Shown: in pieces, positions 56,836 to 64,000 of the stretch
Layout of the letters: each line of letters starts with the position of its first letter
How positions within the stretch are numbered: the stretch's first letter is position 1
Assembly (NCBI RefSeq): GCF_030271835.1
Contig: NZ_CP127389.1
Location: 1,524,001 to 1,588,000, forward strand
DNA length: 64,000 nucleotides
From: Proteus appendicitidis
GTDB taxonomy: Bacteria > Pseudomonadota > Gammaproteobacteria > Enterobacterales > Enterobacteriaceae
Direction of reading: 5' to 3'
Translations under genes and position numbers: made by a program
The notes under the pieces: model-generated
Told to the model about the DNA's origin: nothing
Database searches by the model: none
What the model saw: only the letters and a program-made list of their open reading frames with translations

Positions 56836-59800
56836 ATGGCAAAACTGCGTGAACTGATTATTAAAATTTCTGCTAATTCTTCCTCGTTTCAATCTGAAAT
56901 AGCGCGGGCTTCGCGTATGGGAGAAAACTATTATCGGATCATTGAGCAAGGCGGACGACGCGCCAGTGGAGCATCTCGTGAAATGCAACGCGCTATCCAT
57001 GATCTAAATGGTGAATTATCGTCCATTAAAAATACCGTATCAGGCGTTGCGGGTGCATTTGCAGGGGCTTTTGCAACACAGCAACTTATCAATTATGCAG
57101 ACACATGGAGTCAACTCAGCGGTCGATTAAAATTAGCGTCTACGTCGATGGAAGATTTTAAGCAAGCACAGCAAGAGTTAATGACGCTGAGCCAAAGAAC
57201 GGGCACATCGATTGCAGCGAATACGAATCTATACAGCCGTGTTGCACAATCCATGCGTGATGCGGGTTATGCCTCAAGTGATGTTGCGAAAGTCACCGAA
57301 ACCATTGCAACTTCATTAAAACTCTCTGGCGCCAGCGCTGAAGAAACCAGCTCTGTTATTACACAGCTAAGCCAAGCATTAGGTTCGGGAGTTCTTCGTG
57401 GTGAAGAATTTAATGCTGTCATGGAAAATGGTGGGCGATTAGCAAAAATGCTGGCTGATGGTATGGGAACGACGATTGGTGGTCTGCGTGAAATGTCGCA
57501 AAGCGGACTACTCACGATGGATAAAATTGTTCCTATCCTGACGAATACGCAACAGTTACGTGCTGAATTTGAACAATTGCCAGCCACGGTAAGTGGGTCT
57601 GCACAGAAGATTGAAAATGCGTTCATGGCATGGATCGGCAATGTTAATGAAACATCAGGTGCAACGCGTATATTGTCAACTGTAATGGAGGGGATCGCGA
57701 ACAATATTGATGCTATAGCCTCTGTTTCTGGTGTGTTAATTGGTCTAGGATTGGCTCGCTATTTTGGTGGTCTGACAACGAGTGTGGCAAATGCAACCAT
57801 TGGGGTTGGGCGTGCAACTAAAAGCGAAATAGCTCATGCTCAAGCTCAATTGAACGGAATTAAAATTGCAACAGCAAGATCAAGAGCAACTGTCTATCGC
57901 GCTCAACAAGCCGTATCTGCTGCACAAAGTGTCGAGCAACAGGTATTAGCTGAGAAAAGATTAGCGCAGGCTCAGGCAAAGTTAGATAGAAATATTGCAG
58001 CTAGACGTATTGCTCAAGAAAATCTTAATAGAGTGACATCAACAGGTTCTCGATTGATGAGTGGCGCGATGGGGCTAATTGGAGGTGTTCCAGGCTTAGT
58101 GATGGCTGGGGCGTCTGCTTGGTATATTATGTATCAAAATCAAGAGGAAGCGAGGCGCTCTGCTCGAGAATATGCCGAAACTATTAATCAGGTACAAGAG
58201 AATTTAAGAAAGATGTCTCTTTCTGATGTGTCTGATAATTATGACAAAACAAATGACTCACTCATTGAGCAAAATAGGCTGGTTGCTGAGCAAAAAGGTA
58301 AAGTTGATGATCTAGAGAAACAAATTAGAGGCTACCAGCAGATACTTGCATCACCTGGACCCAAGATGGGTGATTTCATGATAAATCATCTAACTAGTGA
58401 GGCTGATGTTGTTAATCAATTAGCTGAAGCTGAAAAAGACCTTGCAGCAGAAAAAGAACGACTCATTCAAATGCAAGAGAAATCTACGGGGATTCAGTCA
58501 GCATTGAAAAACATTGAAGAACAAAGAGTATTTTTAATTCGACAACAGGCTTCAGAGCAAAATAAAGCTCATCAAGCCTTGTTGTTTATGAATGCTGAGC
58601 AAACGAAGTTCAATCAGATCATGAATATTGGTAACAATATGCTCGCTACTCGGCAGGCACTCGTCAATATTCCTATGCGTATTCCTAATGCACCATTAGA
58701 TGATAAACAGCAGACGCTAATAAATAACTCTGAGCGAGATAAAATTCTCTCTTCATTAACGGGTGAAGCTAGAGTTATTAAACAGGCCGAATTTTCTGCC
58801 GATGATGTAGGGTTAACCAACACGCCAGAGCATGCCGAAAATCGCCAGAAATATATTAATAACCTAGTGACAGCTTTTCAAAATAGAGAAAAGCTAAATG
58901 AATCTCTTAAAACAGGAAAGGCAACACAAAGCGCCTATGAAAAAGCGCAAAAAGAAGCTGAAAGAACCGCAGAACAATATGAGCGGAAGATAGCAGATTT
59001 AAGTGTGGCAACAGAGGTTCAGAAGGTTAGGGCTTCACAAGGCGAAAAAGCCGCTTCTCTTTATGCAGCATCACATGAAAATGGGGCTAAATGGACTGAT
59101 AAGCAAAGAGAAGCAATTGAACGCTCGTCTGTTGCTCTCGCAGAATGGACGCAAAAAGCAGATGATGCCGTCAAAAAGCATCGTGATATGGAAGAGGCTC
59201 GTAAAAAACTGCAAGAAGCCACAGTCAAATTTAACGATGAAGCTACGTTAGCGATCCAAACTAACAGCATGAGTTCAAGAGAAAAAAGCTACTTTGAAGA
59301 AAGTCAACAAATAGACCGTATCTACAATGAATCTGCAAAGAAAACAGAAGATATTGAAGCCAGGTCTAAAGCATTAGATGCATTAGACCTTAAGTATAGA
59401 AATATAGCGCTCGCTGAATCTGACTGGACCGCAGGTATAACGCGTGGAATGAAAGATTGGGTTCAAGAAAGTGGTAACTATGCTGCTCAAACAGCCTCTG
59501 TTGTTCAAAATGCAATGGGAGGAATGGTTGATACTATCAGCGATAAACTAAATGGTAATAAAGCCAGCTGGAAAGATTGGTCTGTTAGCGTGTTGAAATC
59601 TATTCAGAATGTACTCATTAATGCGGCAATCGTGAATAGCCTGAATACAATGGCCGGTGCTGGTGGCTGGATGGGCGCTGTTGGTGGATTTTTAGGTGGT
59701 GTTGCCCACGCTAAAGGTGGGGTACATAGTTCAGAAAGCCTTGGTTCTTATAGTAATCAAATCGTTAGCTCACCCACTTATTTTGCCTTTGCTAAGGGGG

Positions 59801-60102
59801 GCGCGCCTAATCTCGGACTCATGGGCGAGGCAGGGAGTGAGGCTATAATGCCATTAACTCGAACTGCAGATGGCAACTTAGGGGTTAGAGTTGTTGGTGG
59901 TAATAATCAAGGCGCTCCTTCAGCACCACAGGTTTACATTACCATTGACGGTAACGGTAATTCAGAAACTCAATCAACGAATGGATTCGAGCAGTTTGGT
60001 GCGGAGATTGGTCGATTTGTTGATAGCCGTTACCGAGAGTTAATGTCTAAAGATATTAGGCCGGGTGGTTTAATTTGGAATGCAACTCGAGGAGGCCGTT
60101 AA
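56836..60102 (+). CDS. Tail tape measure protein
   Basis: The 1088-residue protein sets tail length. The N-terminal tape-measure domain (about 60-260, SQLSGRLKLASTSMEDFKQA) is followed by hydrophobic segments (about 290-330 and 410-430), long coiled coils (330-400, 470-560, 700-830) and a C-terminal lambda gpH-like domain (about 860-960, WTAGITRGMKDWVQESGNYA). By length the tail should be moderately longer than lambda's. GCGAGGA precedes ATG. Confidence 0.95.
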   Translation: MAKLRELIIKISANSSSFQSEIARASRMGENYYRIIEQGGRRASGASREMQRAIHDLNGELSSIKNTVSGVAGAFAGAFATQQLINYADTWSQLSGRLKLASTSMEDFKQAQQELMTLSQRTGTSIAANTNLYSRVAQSMRDAGYASSDVAKVTETIATSLKLSGASAEETSSVITQLSQALGSGVLRGEEFNAVMENGGRLAKMLADGMGTTIGGLREMSQSGLLTMDKIVPILTNTQQLRAEFEQLPATVSGSAQKIENAFMAWIGNVNETSGATRILSTVMEGIANNIDAIASVSGVLIGLGLARYFGGLTTSVANATIGVGRATKSEIAHAQAQLNGIKIATARSRATVYRAQQAVSAAQSVEQQVLAEKRLAQAQAKLDRNIAARRIAQENLNRVTSTGSRLMSGAMGLIGGVPGLVMAGASAWYIMYQNQEEARRSAREYAETINQVQENLRKMSLSDVSDNYDKTNDSLIEQNRLVAEQKGKVDDLEKQIRGYQQILASPGPKMGDFMINHLTSEADVVNQLAEAEKDLAAEKERLIQMQEKSTGIQSALKNIEEQRVFLIRQQASEQNKAHQALLFMNAEQTKFNQIMNIGNNMLATRQALVNIPMRIPNAPLDDKQQTLINNSERDKILSSLTGEARVIKQAEFSADDVGLTNTPEHAENRQKYINNLVTAFQNREKLNESLKTGKATQSAYEKAQKEAERTAEQYERKIADLSVATEVQKVRASQGEKAASLYAASHENGAKWTDKQREAIERSSVALAEWTQKADDAVKKHRDMEEARKKLQEATVKFNDEATLAIQTNSMSSREKSYFEESQQIDRIYNESAKKTEDIEARSKALDALDLKYRNIALAESDWTAGITRGMKDWVQESGNYAAQTASVVQNAMGGMVDTISDKLNGNKASWKDWSVSVLKSIQNVLINAAIVNSLNTMAGAGGWMGAVGGFLGGVAHAKGGVHSSESLGSYSNQIVSSPTYFAFAKGGAPNLGLMGEAGSEAIMPLTRTADGNLGVRVVGGNNQGAPSAPQVYITIDGNGNSETQSTNGFEQFGAEIGRFVDSRYRELMSKDIRPGGLIWNATRGGR

Positions 60103-60104
60103 AA

Positions 60105-60437
60105 ATGGAAACATTCACTTGGTGTCCGCGTGTAAACCCGACTGAAGATGTCTCTTACAACACAAGGAAAGTCAAGTTTGGGGATGGTTATGAACAAGTT
60201 TCTGGTAATGGTTTAAATTCACGCAGTCAGAAATGGTCAATGGAGTTTGTGGGTGATGAAGATTACATTTCAGCTATTCGTCACTTTATTGATAAACACG
60301 CAGGAATAAAGTCATTTTTCTGGAAACCGCCTCTTGAGCCACTTGGATTGTATCGTTGTGATGAACACAAACTCATTCCGAACGGTGCAGGAAATTACAC
60401 CCTTTCTTTGGTTTTTACTCAGGCATTTAAATCATGA
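60105..60437 (+). CDS. Minor tail protein M
   Basis: The 110-residue protein (METFTWCPRVNP, VKFGDGYEQVSGNGLN, HAGIKSFFWKPP) matches lambda gpM, part of the tail-tip complex. ATG 60105 is right after the tape measure stop. It overlaps L by 4 bases. Confidence 0.92.
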   Translation: METFTWCPRVNPTEDVSYNTRKVKFGDGYEQVSGNGLNSRSQKWSMEFVGDEDYISAIRHFIDKHAGIKSFFWKPPLEPLGLYRCDEHKLIPNGAGNYTLSLVFTQAFKS

Positions 60438-61183
60438 TCACAGCTGATTATCAAAAATTAGAGCCGGGCAATACTGTCCGGCTTTTTGAAGTTGATGGTA
60501 CAGAATTTGGTGTTCCTAATATTCTGAGATTCCATGCATACAATATTCCCATCACGGAAGAGGAGATGCAAAAGGCTAAAGGAGAAATAGAAGCTAAGCC
60601 CATTTGGTGGCAAGGGAATGAATATGGGGCATGGCCAGTTCAAATAGAAGGGTTAGAGTCCTCTACAACGGGATCTAGTGCTAATCCTAAATTATCAGTG
60701 GCTAACCTAGATAGCTCAATAACCGCATTATGTCTGCATTATGATGATATGTTGAAAGCAAAAGTGATTATTCACGATACCCTTTCTCATTATCTCGATG
60801 CAGAAAATTTTAGTGATGGGAATGCTTCTGCAGATCCCACCCAAGAGCGAGTATCTGTCTTTTATATTGATAGTAAAAGTGCAGAAACAAATGAATTTGT
60901 TGAATTTACACTGGCGAGTCCAATGGATTTACAAGGTGTGATGATACCTACTCGGCAACTACATTCAATGTGTACGTGGTGTTTACGAGGGCAATATAAA
61001 TCGGGAGATGGGTGTGATTATGCAGGGCAAAATGGTTATTTTGATAAACAAGGTAATCCTGTTGATGACCCATCACTAGATAAGTGTAGTGGTTTATTGA
61101 AAACGGGGTGTGTACCGCGATTTGGTAAAAATAATCCTCTTCCTTTTGGTGGTTTTGTCGGGACCTCGTTGTTACGGAAATAA
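60434..61183 (+). CDS. Minor tail protein L
   Basis: The 249-residue tail-tip protein resembles lambda gpL. A C-terminal set of four cysteines (CTWCLRG, GDGCDYAG, then CSGLLKTGC) fits the iron-sulphur cluster reported for gpL-type proteins. It belongs to the M-L-K-I-J tail-tip module. Confidence 0.92.
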   Translation: MITADYQKLEPGNTVRLFEVDGTEFGVPNILRFHAYNIPITEEEMQKAKGEIEAKPIWWQGNEYGAWPVQIEGLESSTTGSSANPKLSVANLDSSITALCLHYDDMLKAKVIIHDTLSHYLDAENFSDGNASADPTQERVSVFYIDSKSAETNEFVEFTLASPMDLQGVMIPTRQLHSMCTWCLRGQYKSGDGCDYAGQNGYFDKQGNPVDDPSLDKCSGLLKTGCVPRFGKNNPLPFGGFVGTSLLRK

Positions 61184-61185
61184 TA

Positions 61186-61896
61186 ATGATGCAAAAGAAA
61201 ATACGAGAGGCGATATTTTCTCATGCAAAAAAGGAATATCCCAAAGAAGCATGTGGCGTTATCGTACAAAAATCCAGAGTAAAGACGTATTTACCTTGTG
61301 TAAATGTAGCTAAAACACCTCAAGAGCACTTCGTTATTTCTCCCCAAGAATATGCATTATGTGAAGACCAAGGCGTCGTTATTGGTATTGTTCATAGTCA
61401 TCCAGACGCAACTACTCAACCTTCTGAGTTAGATCAGGCTCAATGTGATGCACTGGGTATCCCTTGGTATATTGTCAGTTACCCCGAGGGGGATTTTCGT
61501 GAAATTCTTCCTCGAGGCGACCTTCCTCTTATTAGCCGTCCATTTGTGCTTGGTTTTACGGATTGTTGGGGGCTAATAATGAGTTATTTCAAGCAAACAC
61601 ATAATATTGTATTACCTGATTATCGTGTTGATTATCCGTGGTGGGAGCAAGGTGAAGATCGCTATATGGATAATTGGCAAGAAGCGGGGTTTGTGAAAGT
61701 AGAAGGTGAACCACAAACAGGCGATATGGCTGTTATGCAGGTTCAATCCAATGTTGCAAATCATGCTGGTATTATTCTGGATGATGGTATGTTGTTACAT
61801 CACCTTTATGGGAGATTAAGCCAGCGAGTTCCTTATGGTGGTTATTGGCGAGATAGAACAATTATTATATTGCGTCATTTATCATTAATTAAATAA
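61186..61896 (+). CDS. Tail tip protein K (JAMM plus NlpC/P60)
   Basis: The 236-residue protein has an N-terminal JAMM metalloprotease-like domain (HSHPDATTQPSELD) and a C-terminal NlpC/P60 domain with catalytic Cys in GFTDCWGLI and His in NHAGI. Lambda gpK has the same two parts; the second likely cuts peptidoglycan during entry. The start is ATGATG; either codon is possible. Confidence 0.92.
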   Translation: MMQKKIREAIFSHAKKEYPKEACGVIVQKSRVKTYLPCVNVAKTPQEHFVISPQEYALCEDQGVVIGIVHSHPDATTQPSELDQAQCDALGIPWYIVSYPEGDFREILPRGDLPLISRPFVLGFTDCWGLIMSYFKQTHNIVLPDYRVDYPWWEQGEDRYMDNWQEAGFVKVEGEPQTGDMAVMQVQSNVANHAGIILDDGMLLHHLYGRLSQRVPYGGYWRDRTIIILRHLSLIK

Positions 61897-61986
61897 AAAG
61901 TATTTATTTCTATATTTGCCTTTCATTCTTATTATCAAATTATTAACATGATCACGTTTAATTATAAAAACTGATATGGAGTGATA

Positions 61987-62487
61987 ATGAAAAAATTTGG
62001 TTTTTTTACATTTGCTATTGGTGTTATCAGTATAATTATCGGATTGATAATATTAATGAATATTAAAACGGAATATGATTCTGTTAGATTATTTCCTAAT
62101 GCAGTAGTTTCTATGTCCATCGGTTGTTTTTTAACTTTAATCGGTTCTATTTTTGCCGGCTGCGGCGCTATTGTTGAAGAAATTAGAGGAGGCAAATCAT
62201 CTCTTACTAATAATCAACAAATAAATAATCAATCAATTGAAAGTGAATTTTTTGATATAGGTAAATGGTCTGCTTCTAATTTTGTCATTAGGGGAAGTGA
62301 TGGACTGAAATTTGATGAAGAAGCAGTAACTAAATTTGTCGAAGAAATGAAAAAATCAAAACCTACATATAACGGAGCACAGTTAATAGCATTTTATAAG
62401 ATGGACATAAACGCTATAACAAACGGTTTTCCAGAATCATTAAGATCAAAATTTACTGAAGATTTTGAAAATAAAGTAAATCATTAA
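61987..62487 (+). CDS. Membrane protein inserted between K and I (moron)
   Basis: The 166-residue protein has two transmembrane helices (about 4-25 and 37-60), a Gln/Asn-rich linker (QQINNQSIES) and a soluble C-terminal domain. It is not a tail protein and interrupts the conserved K-I pair. The flanking DNA is AT-rich and a strong terminator follows, the usual form of a moron expressed from the lysogen. ATGGAGTG precedes ATG 61987. A role in superinfection exclusion or host fitness is a guess. Confidence 0.75.
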   Translation: MKKFGFFTFAIGVISIIIGLIILMNIKTEYDSVRLFPNAVVSMSIGCFLTLIGSIFAGCGAIVEEIRGGKSSLTNNQQINNQSIESEFFDIGKWSASNFVIRGSDGLKFDEEAVTKFVEEMKKSKPTYNGAQLIAFYKMDINAITNGFPESLRSKFTEDFENKVNH

Positions 62488-62508
62488 TCATTCAAACATC
62501 TTAAATAT

Positions 62509-62532
62509 AACCCGCCAAGTGCGGGTTTTTTT
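62509..62532 (+). terminator. Terminator after the inserted membrane gene
   Basis: AACCCGC pairs with GCGGGTT around CAAGT, followed by five more T. Its presence inside the tail operon implies Q-modified polymerase reads through it. Confidence 0.9.
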
Positions 62533-62543
62533 ATGGAGTTTTT

Positions 62544-63137
62544 ATGCAAGAAGAAAAAATGGTAACAATAGAGTTAAGCGGAATATTAGGCAAAACATTT
62601 GGTAAAACTCATCAGCGCATAATTACGACAACATCAGAAGCAATCAGAGCACTTTGTTGTACCTTAAATGGATTTGAACAGTATTTAAATACCAGTAAAT
62701 CACGAGGATTAACATATGCCGTATTTAAAGGGAAAAAGAATATCGGTGTTGATGATCTTAATTTCCCAATATCAGAAGAAATTATTCGTATCGTTCCCAT
62801 TGTGATGGGAAGCAAAAGAGGTGGTGTTTTTCAGACTATTTTTGGTGCCGTCCTTGTTGCTGCCGCTATATGGCTACCTTGGGGTTCCGCATTATGGGCC
62901 AGTAACCTTTTATTTGCTGTTGGCGCATCAGTCGCTATCGGCGGTGTTATTCAAATGCTTTCACCTCAACCGAAAGGTCTTGCAATGCAAGATCAGGGTG
63001 AAAACAAACCTTCGTATGCATTTGGCTCTCCTACTAATACTGTTTCTCAAGGTTACCCTGTGCCAGTGCTTTATGGCGAAAGAACTATTGGTGGTGCCAT
63101 CATTTCCGCAGGTATTTATGTAGAAGATCAGCAATAA
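62544..63137 (+). CDS. Tail assembly protein I
   Basis: The 197-residue protein matches lambda gpI: an N-terminal ubiquitin-like region (VTIELSGILGKTFGKTH), a hydrophobic glycine-rich centre (VFQTIFGAVLVAAAIWLPWG) and a C-terminal part ending QGYPVPVLYGERTIGGAIIS. It is required for tail-tip assembly. A TGGAG site precedes ATG. Confidence 0.93.
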   Translation: MQEEKMVTIELSGILGKTFGKTHQRIITTTSEAIRALCCTLNGFEQYLNTSKSRGLTYAVFKGKKNIGVDDLNFPISEEIIRIVPIVMGSKRGGVFQTIFGAVLVAAAIWLPWGSALWASNLLFAVGASVAIGGVIQMLSPQPKGLAMQDQGENKPSYAFGSPTNTVSQGYPVPVLYGERTIGGAIISAGIYVEDQQ

Positions 63138-63156
63138 GTCTATTTGGAATAATCTA

Positions 63157-64000
63157 ATGAGAAAAATAATTCACGGTCAAAAAGGGGGCGGTGGTAGTCC
63201 TCGTGTGCCTGTTGAGCAACCTGATGATTTACAATCTATTGCTAAAGCAAAGTTACTCATTGCCTTGGGTGAGGGAGAATTTGCTGGAGAGTTAACGGCA
63301 CAAAATATCTTTCTTGATGGCACACCGTTAGAAGACACTGAAGGAAATGCAAATTTTAGTGGTGTAACGTGGGATTTTAGATCAGGAACACAAGCACAGA
63401 CTTACATTCAAGGATTGCCTAGCGCTGAAAATGAAATCAATGTTGGCTCAACGATTTCGAGTAAAACACCGTGGGTTCATACATTTACCAATTCACAATT
63501 ATCGGCTATTCGGGTTCGTCTAAAGTGGCCTTCATTATTCAAGCAAGAAGATAATGGGGATTTGGTGGGTAATGAAGTTAAATACGCCATTGATTTACAA
63601 ACTGATGGTGGTAGTTGGAAAACCGTTATTGATAGTGCTGTGAAAGGAAAAACGACATCAGGTTATGAGCGCGCGCATCGAATTGATTTACCTGAGTCGA
63701 AAACATCATGGTCACTACGTGTTAGAAAAGTCTCTAATGATGCTAATAGCAGTAAAATCGGTGATACGGTTGTTTTGCAAAGTTACACTGAAGTCATTGA
63801 TGCTAAATTCACCTATCCTCATACAGCGTTACTTTATATTGAATTCGACTCTAAACAATTCAATGGCTCTATTCCGCAAATAACGTGCAAACCGAAAGGG
63901 CGCATAATCCGAATACCCTCAAATTACAATCCTATTGATCGTACCTATACGGGCGTATGGGATGGTTCCTTTAAATGGGCATGGACCAATAATCCTGCAT
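63157..64000 (+). CDS. Tail tip / host specificity protein J (N-terminal part, runs off the window)
   Basis: The frame is open from ATG 63157 to the edge (281 codons visible). It begins MRKIIHGQKGGGGSPRVPVE and shares gpJ motifs: DTEGNANFSGV, KGKTTSGYERA, QSYTEVIDAKFTYPHTALL and RIIRIPSNYNP. J forms the tail fibre tip and contacts the host receptor through its C-terminus, which is not visible here. Confidence 0.95.
   Translation, partial: MRKIIHGQKGGGGSPRVPVEQPDDLQSIAKAKLLIALGEGEFAGELTAQNIFLDGTPLEDTEGNANFSGVTWDFRSGTQAQTYIQGLPSAENEINVGSTISSKTPWVHTFTNSQLSAIRVRLKWPSLFKQEDNGDLVGNEVKYAIDLQTDGGSWKTVIDSAVKGKTTSGYERAHRIDLPESKTSWSLRVRKVSNDANSSKIGDTVVLQSYTEVIDAKFTYPHTALLYIEFDSKQFNGSIPQITCKPKGRIIRIPSNYNPIDRTYTGVWDGSFKWAWTNNPA

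Larger units (their letters stand above)
32594..64000. mobile_element. Lambdoid siphovirus prophage integrated at icd (left part)
   Basis: From the icd 3' end to the window edge the genes follow a temperate-phage order: int, xis, leftward early genes, cI, cro, cII type, replication, Q, lysis, packaging and head (HK97-like), then lambda-like tail up to J. The late genes run rightward to the edge. All expected structural genes up to J are intact by length, so the phage may be functional. The right end and attR lie outside the window. Exact left boundary is not fixed because the att core is unknown. Confidence 0.95.

Noticed and set aside
57267..57704. 145-residue minus-strand frame inside the tape measure gene
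   Set aside because: Entirely within a strongly supported gene; shadow frame.
32594..64000. CRISPR array or tRNA genes in the prophage
   Set aside because: No regularly spaced repeats and no cloverleaf-like sequence were seen.

Overview
The window is a stretch of an AT-rich enterobacterial chromosome followed by the left part of an integrated siphovirus-type prophage. The gene order (fabG-acpP-fabF-pabC-mltG-tmk-holB-tatD, hinT-ycfL-lpoB-thiK-nagZ-ycfP-ndh, mfd, lolCDE-cobB, pepT, roxA-phoQ-phoP-purB-hflD-mnmA-nudJ-rluE, icd) matches the Escherichia coli 24-26 min region. The low GC, the codon use and the sequence divergence point to the Morganellaceae, most likely a Proteus species; this species call is an inference from the sequence alone.

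Chromosomal part (1-32593). Bases 1-5394 carry fatty-acid synthesis genes (fabG end, acpP, fabF) and the pabC-mltG-tmk-holB operon. A 128-bp palindromic MITE-like element separates holB from tatD. Next come hinT, two lipoprotein genes (ycfL, lpoB), thiK, nagZ and ycfP in a tightly packed run. After a strong terminator there is ndh, with a perfect FNR box upstream. A ycfJ homologue follows that has lost its glycine-zipper domain. mfd (minus strand) is divergent from the lolC-lolD-lolE lipoprotein-release operon. cobB (with a basic N-terminal extension) and pepT come next. A long minus-strand run then reads rluE, nudJ, mnmA, hflD, purB, phoP, phoQ, roxA. icd is the last chromosomal gene.

Prophage (about 32594 to beyond 64000). 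A lambda-type integrase points at the 3' end of icd, with three TTATCAAAA repeats (candidate arm sites) between them; this is the same attachment gene used by coliphage 21 and e14. A leftward early operon (a hypothetical protein, an HD hydrolase, ssb, a membrane protein, xis, int) and a rightward early operon (cro, cII/ymfL type, DUF4222, an O/DnaT-like replication protein, rusA, DUF968, antiterminator Q) flank a cI-like S24 repressor. PL and PR both have a TTGCGC -35 box embedded in repressor-operator palindromes. Beyond Q there is a noncoding late-leader region with a minus-strand small ORF that has its own terminator. A solitary DNA methyltransferase and a membrane protein follow. The lysis cassette is of the phage 21 type: pinholin with two adjacent starts, SAR endolysin, Rz/Rz1, and extra small membrane proteins.

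The packaging and head module is HK97-like: HNH, a likely cos region, TerS, TerL, portal, protease, capsid, connector proteins. The tail is lambda-like: tube, G/GT chaperones with an A AAA AAG frameshift site, tape measure, M, L, K, I and the start of J. A promoterless-looking but terminator-bounded membrane gene (a moron) sits between K and I. The window ends inside J, so attR and any right-end cargo are not visible.

Candidates for undescribed biology are the three membrane-anchored cargo genes (34157-34798, 44780-45370, 61987-62487), several overlooked microproteins, the zipper-less YcfJ, and a PhoQ whose sensor lacks the usual acidic cluster.
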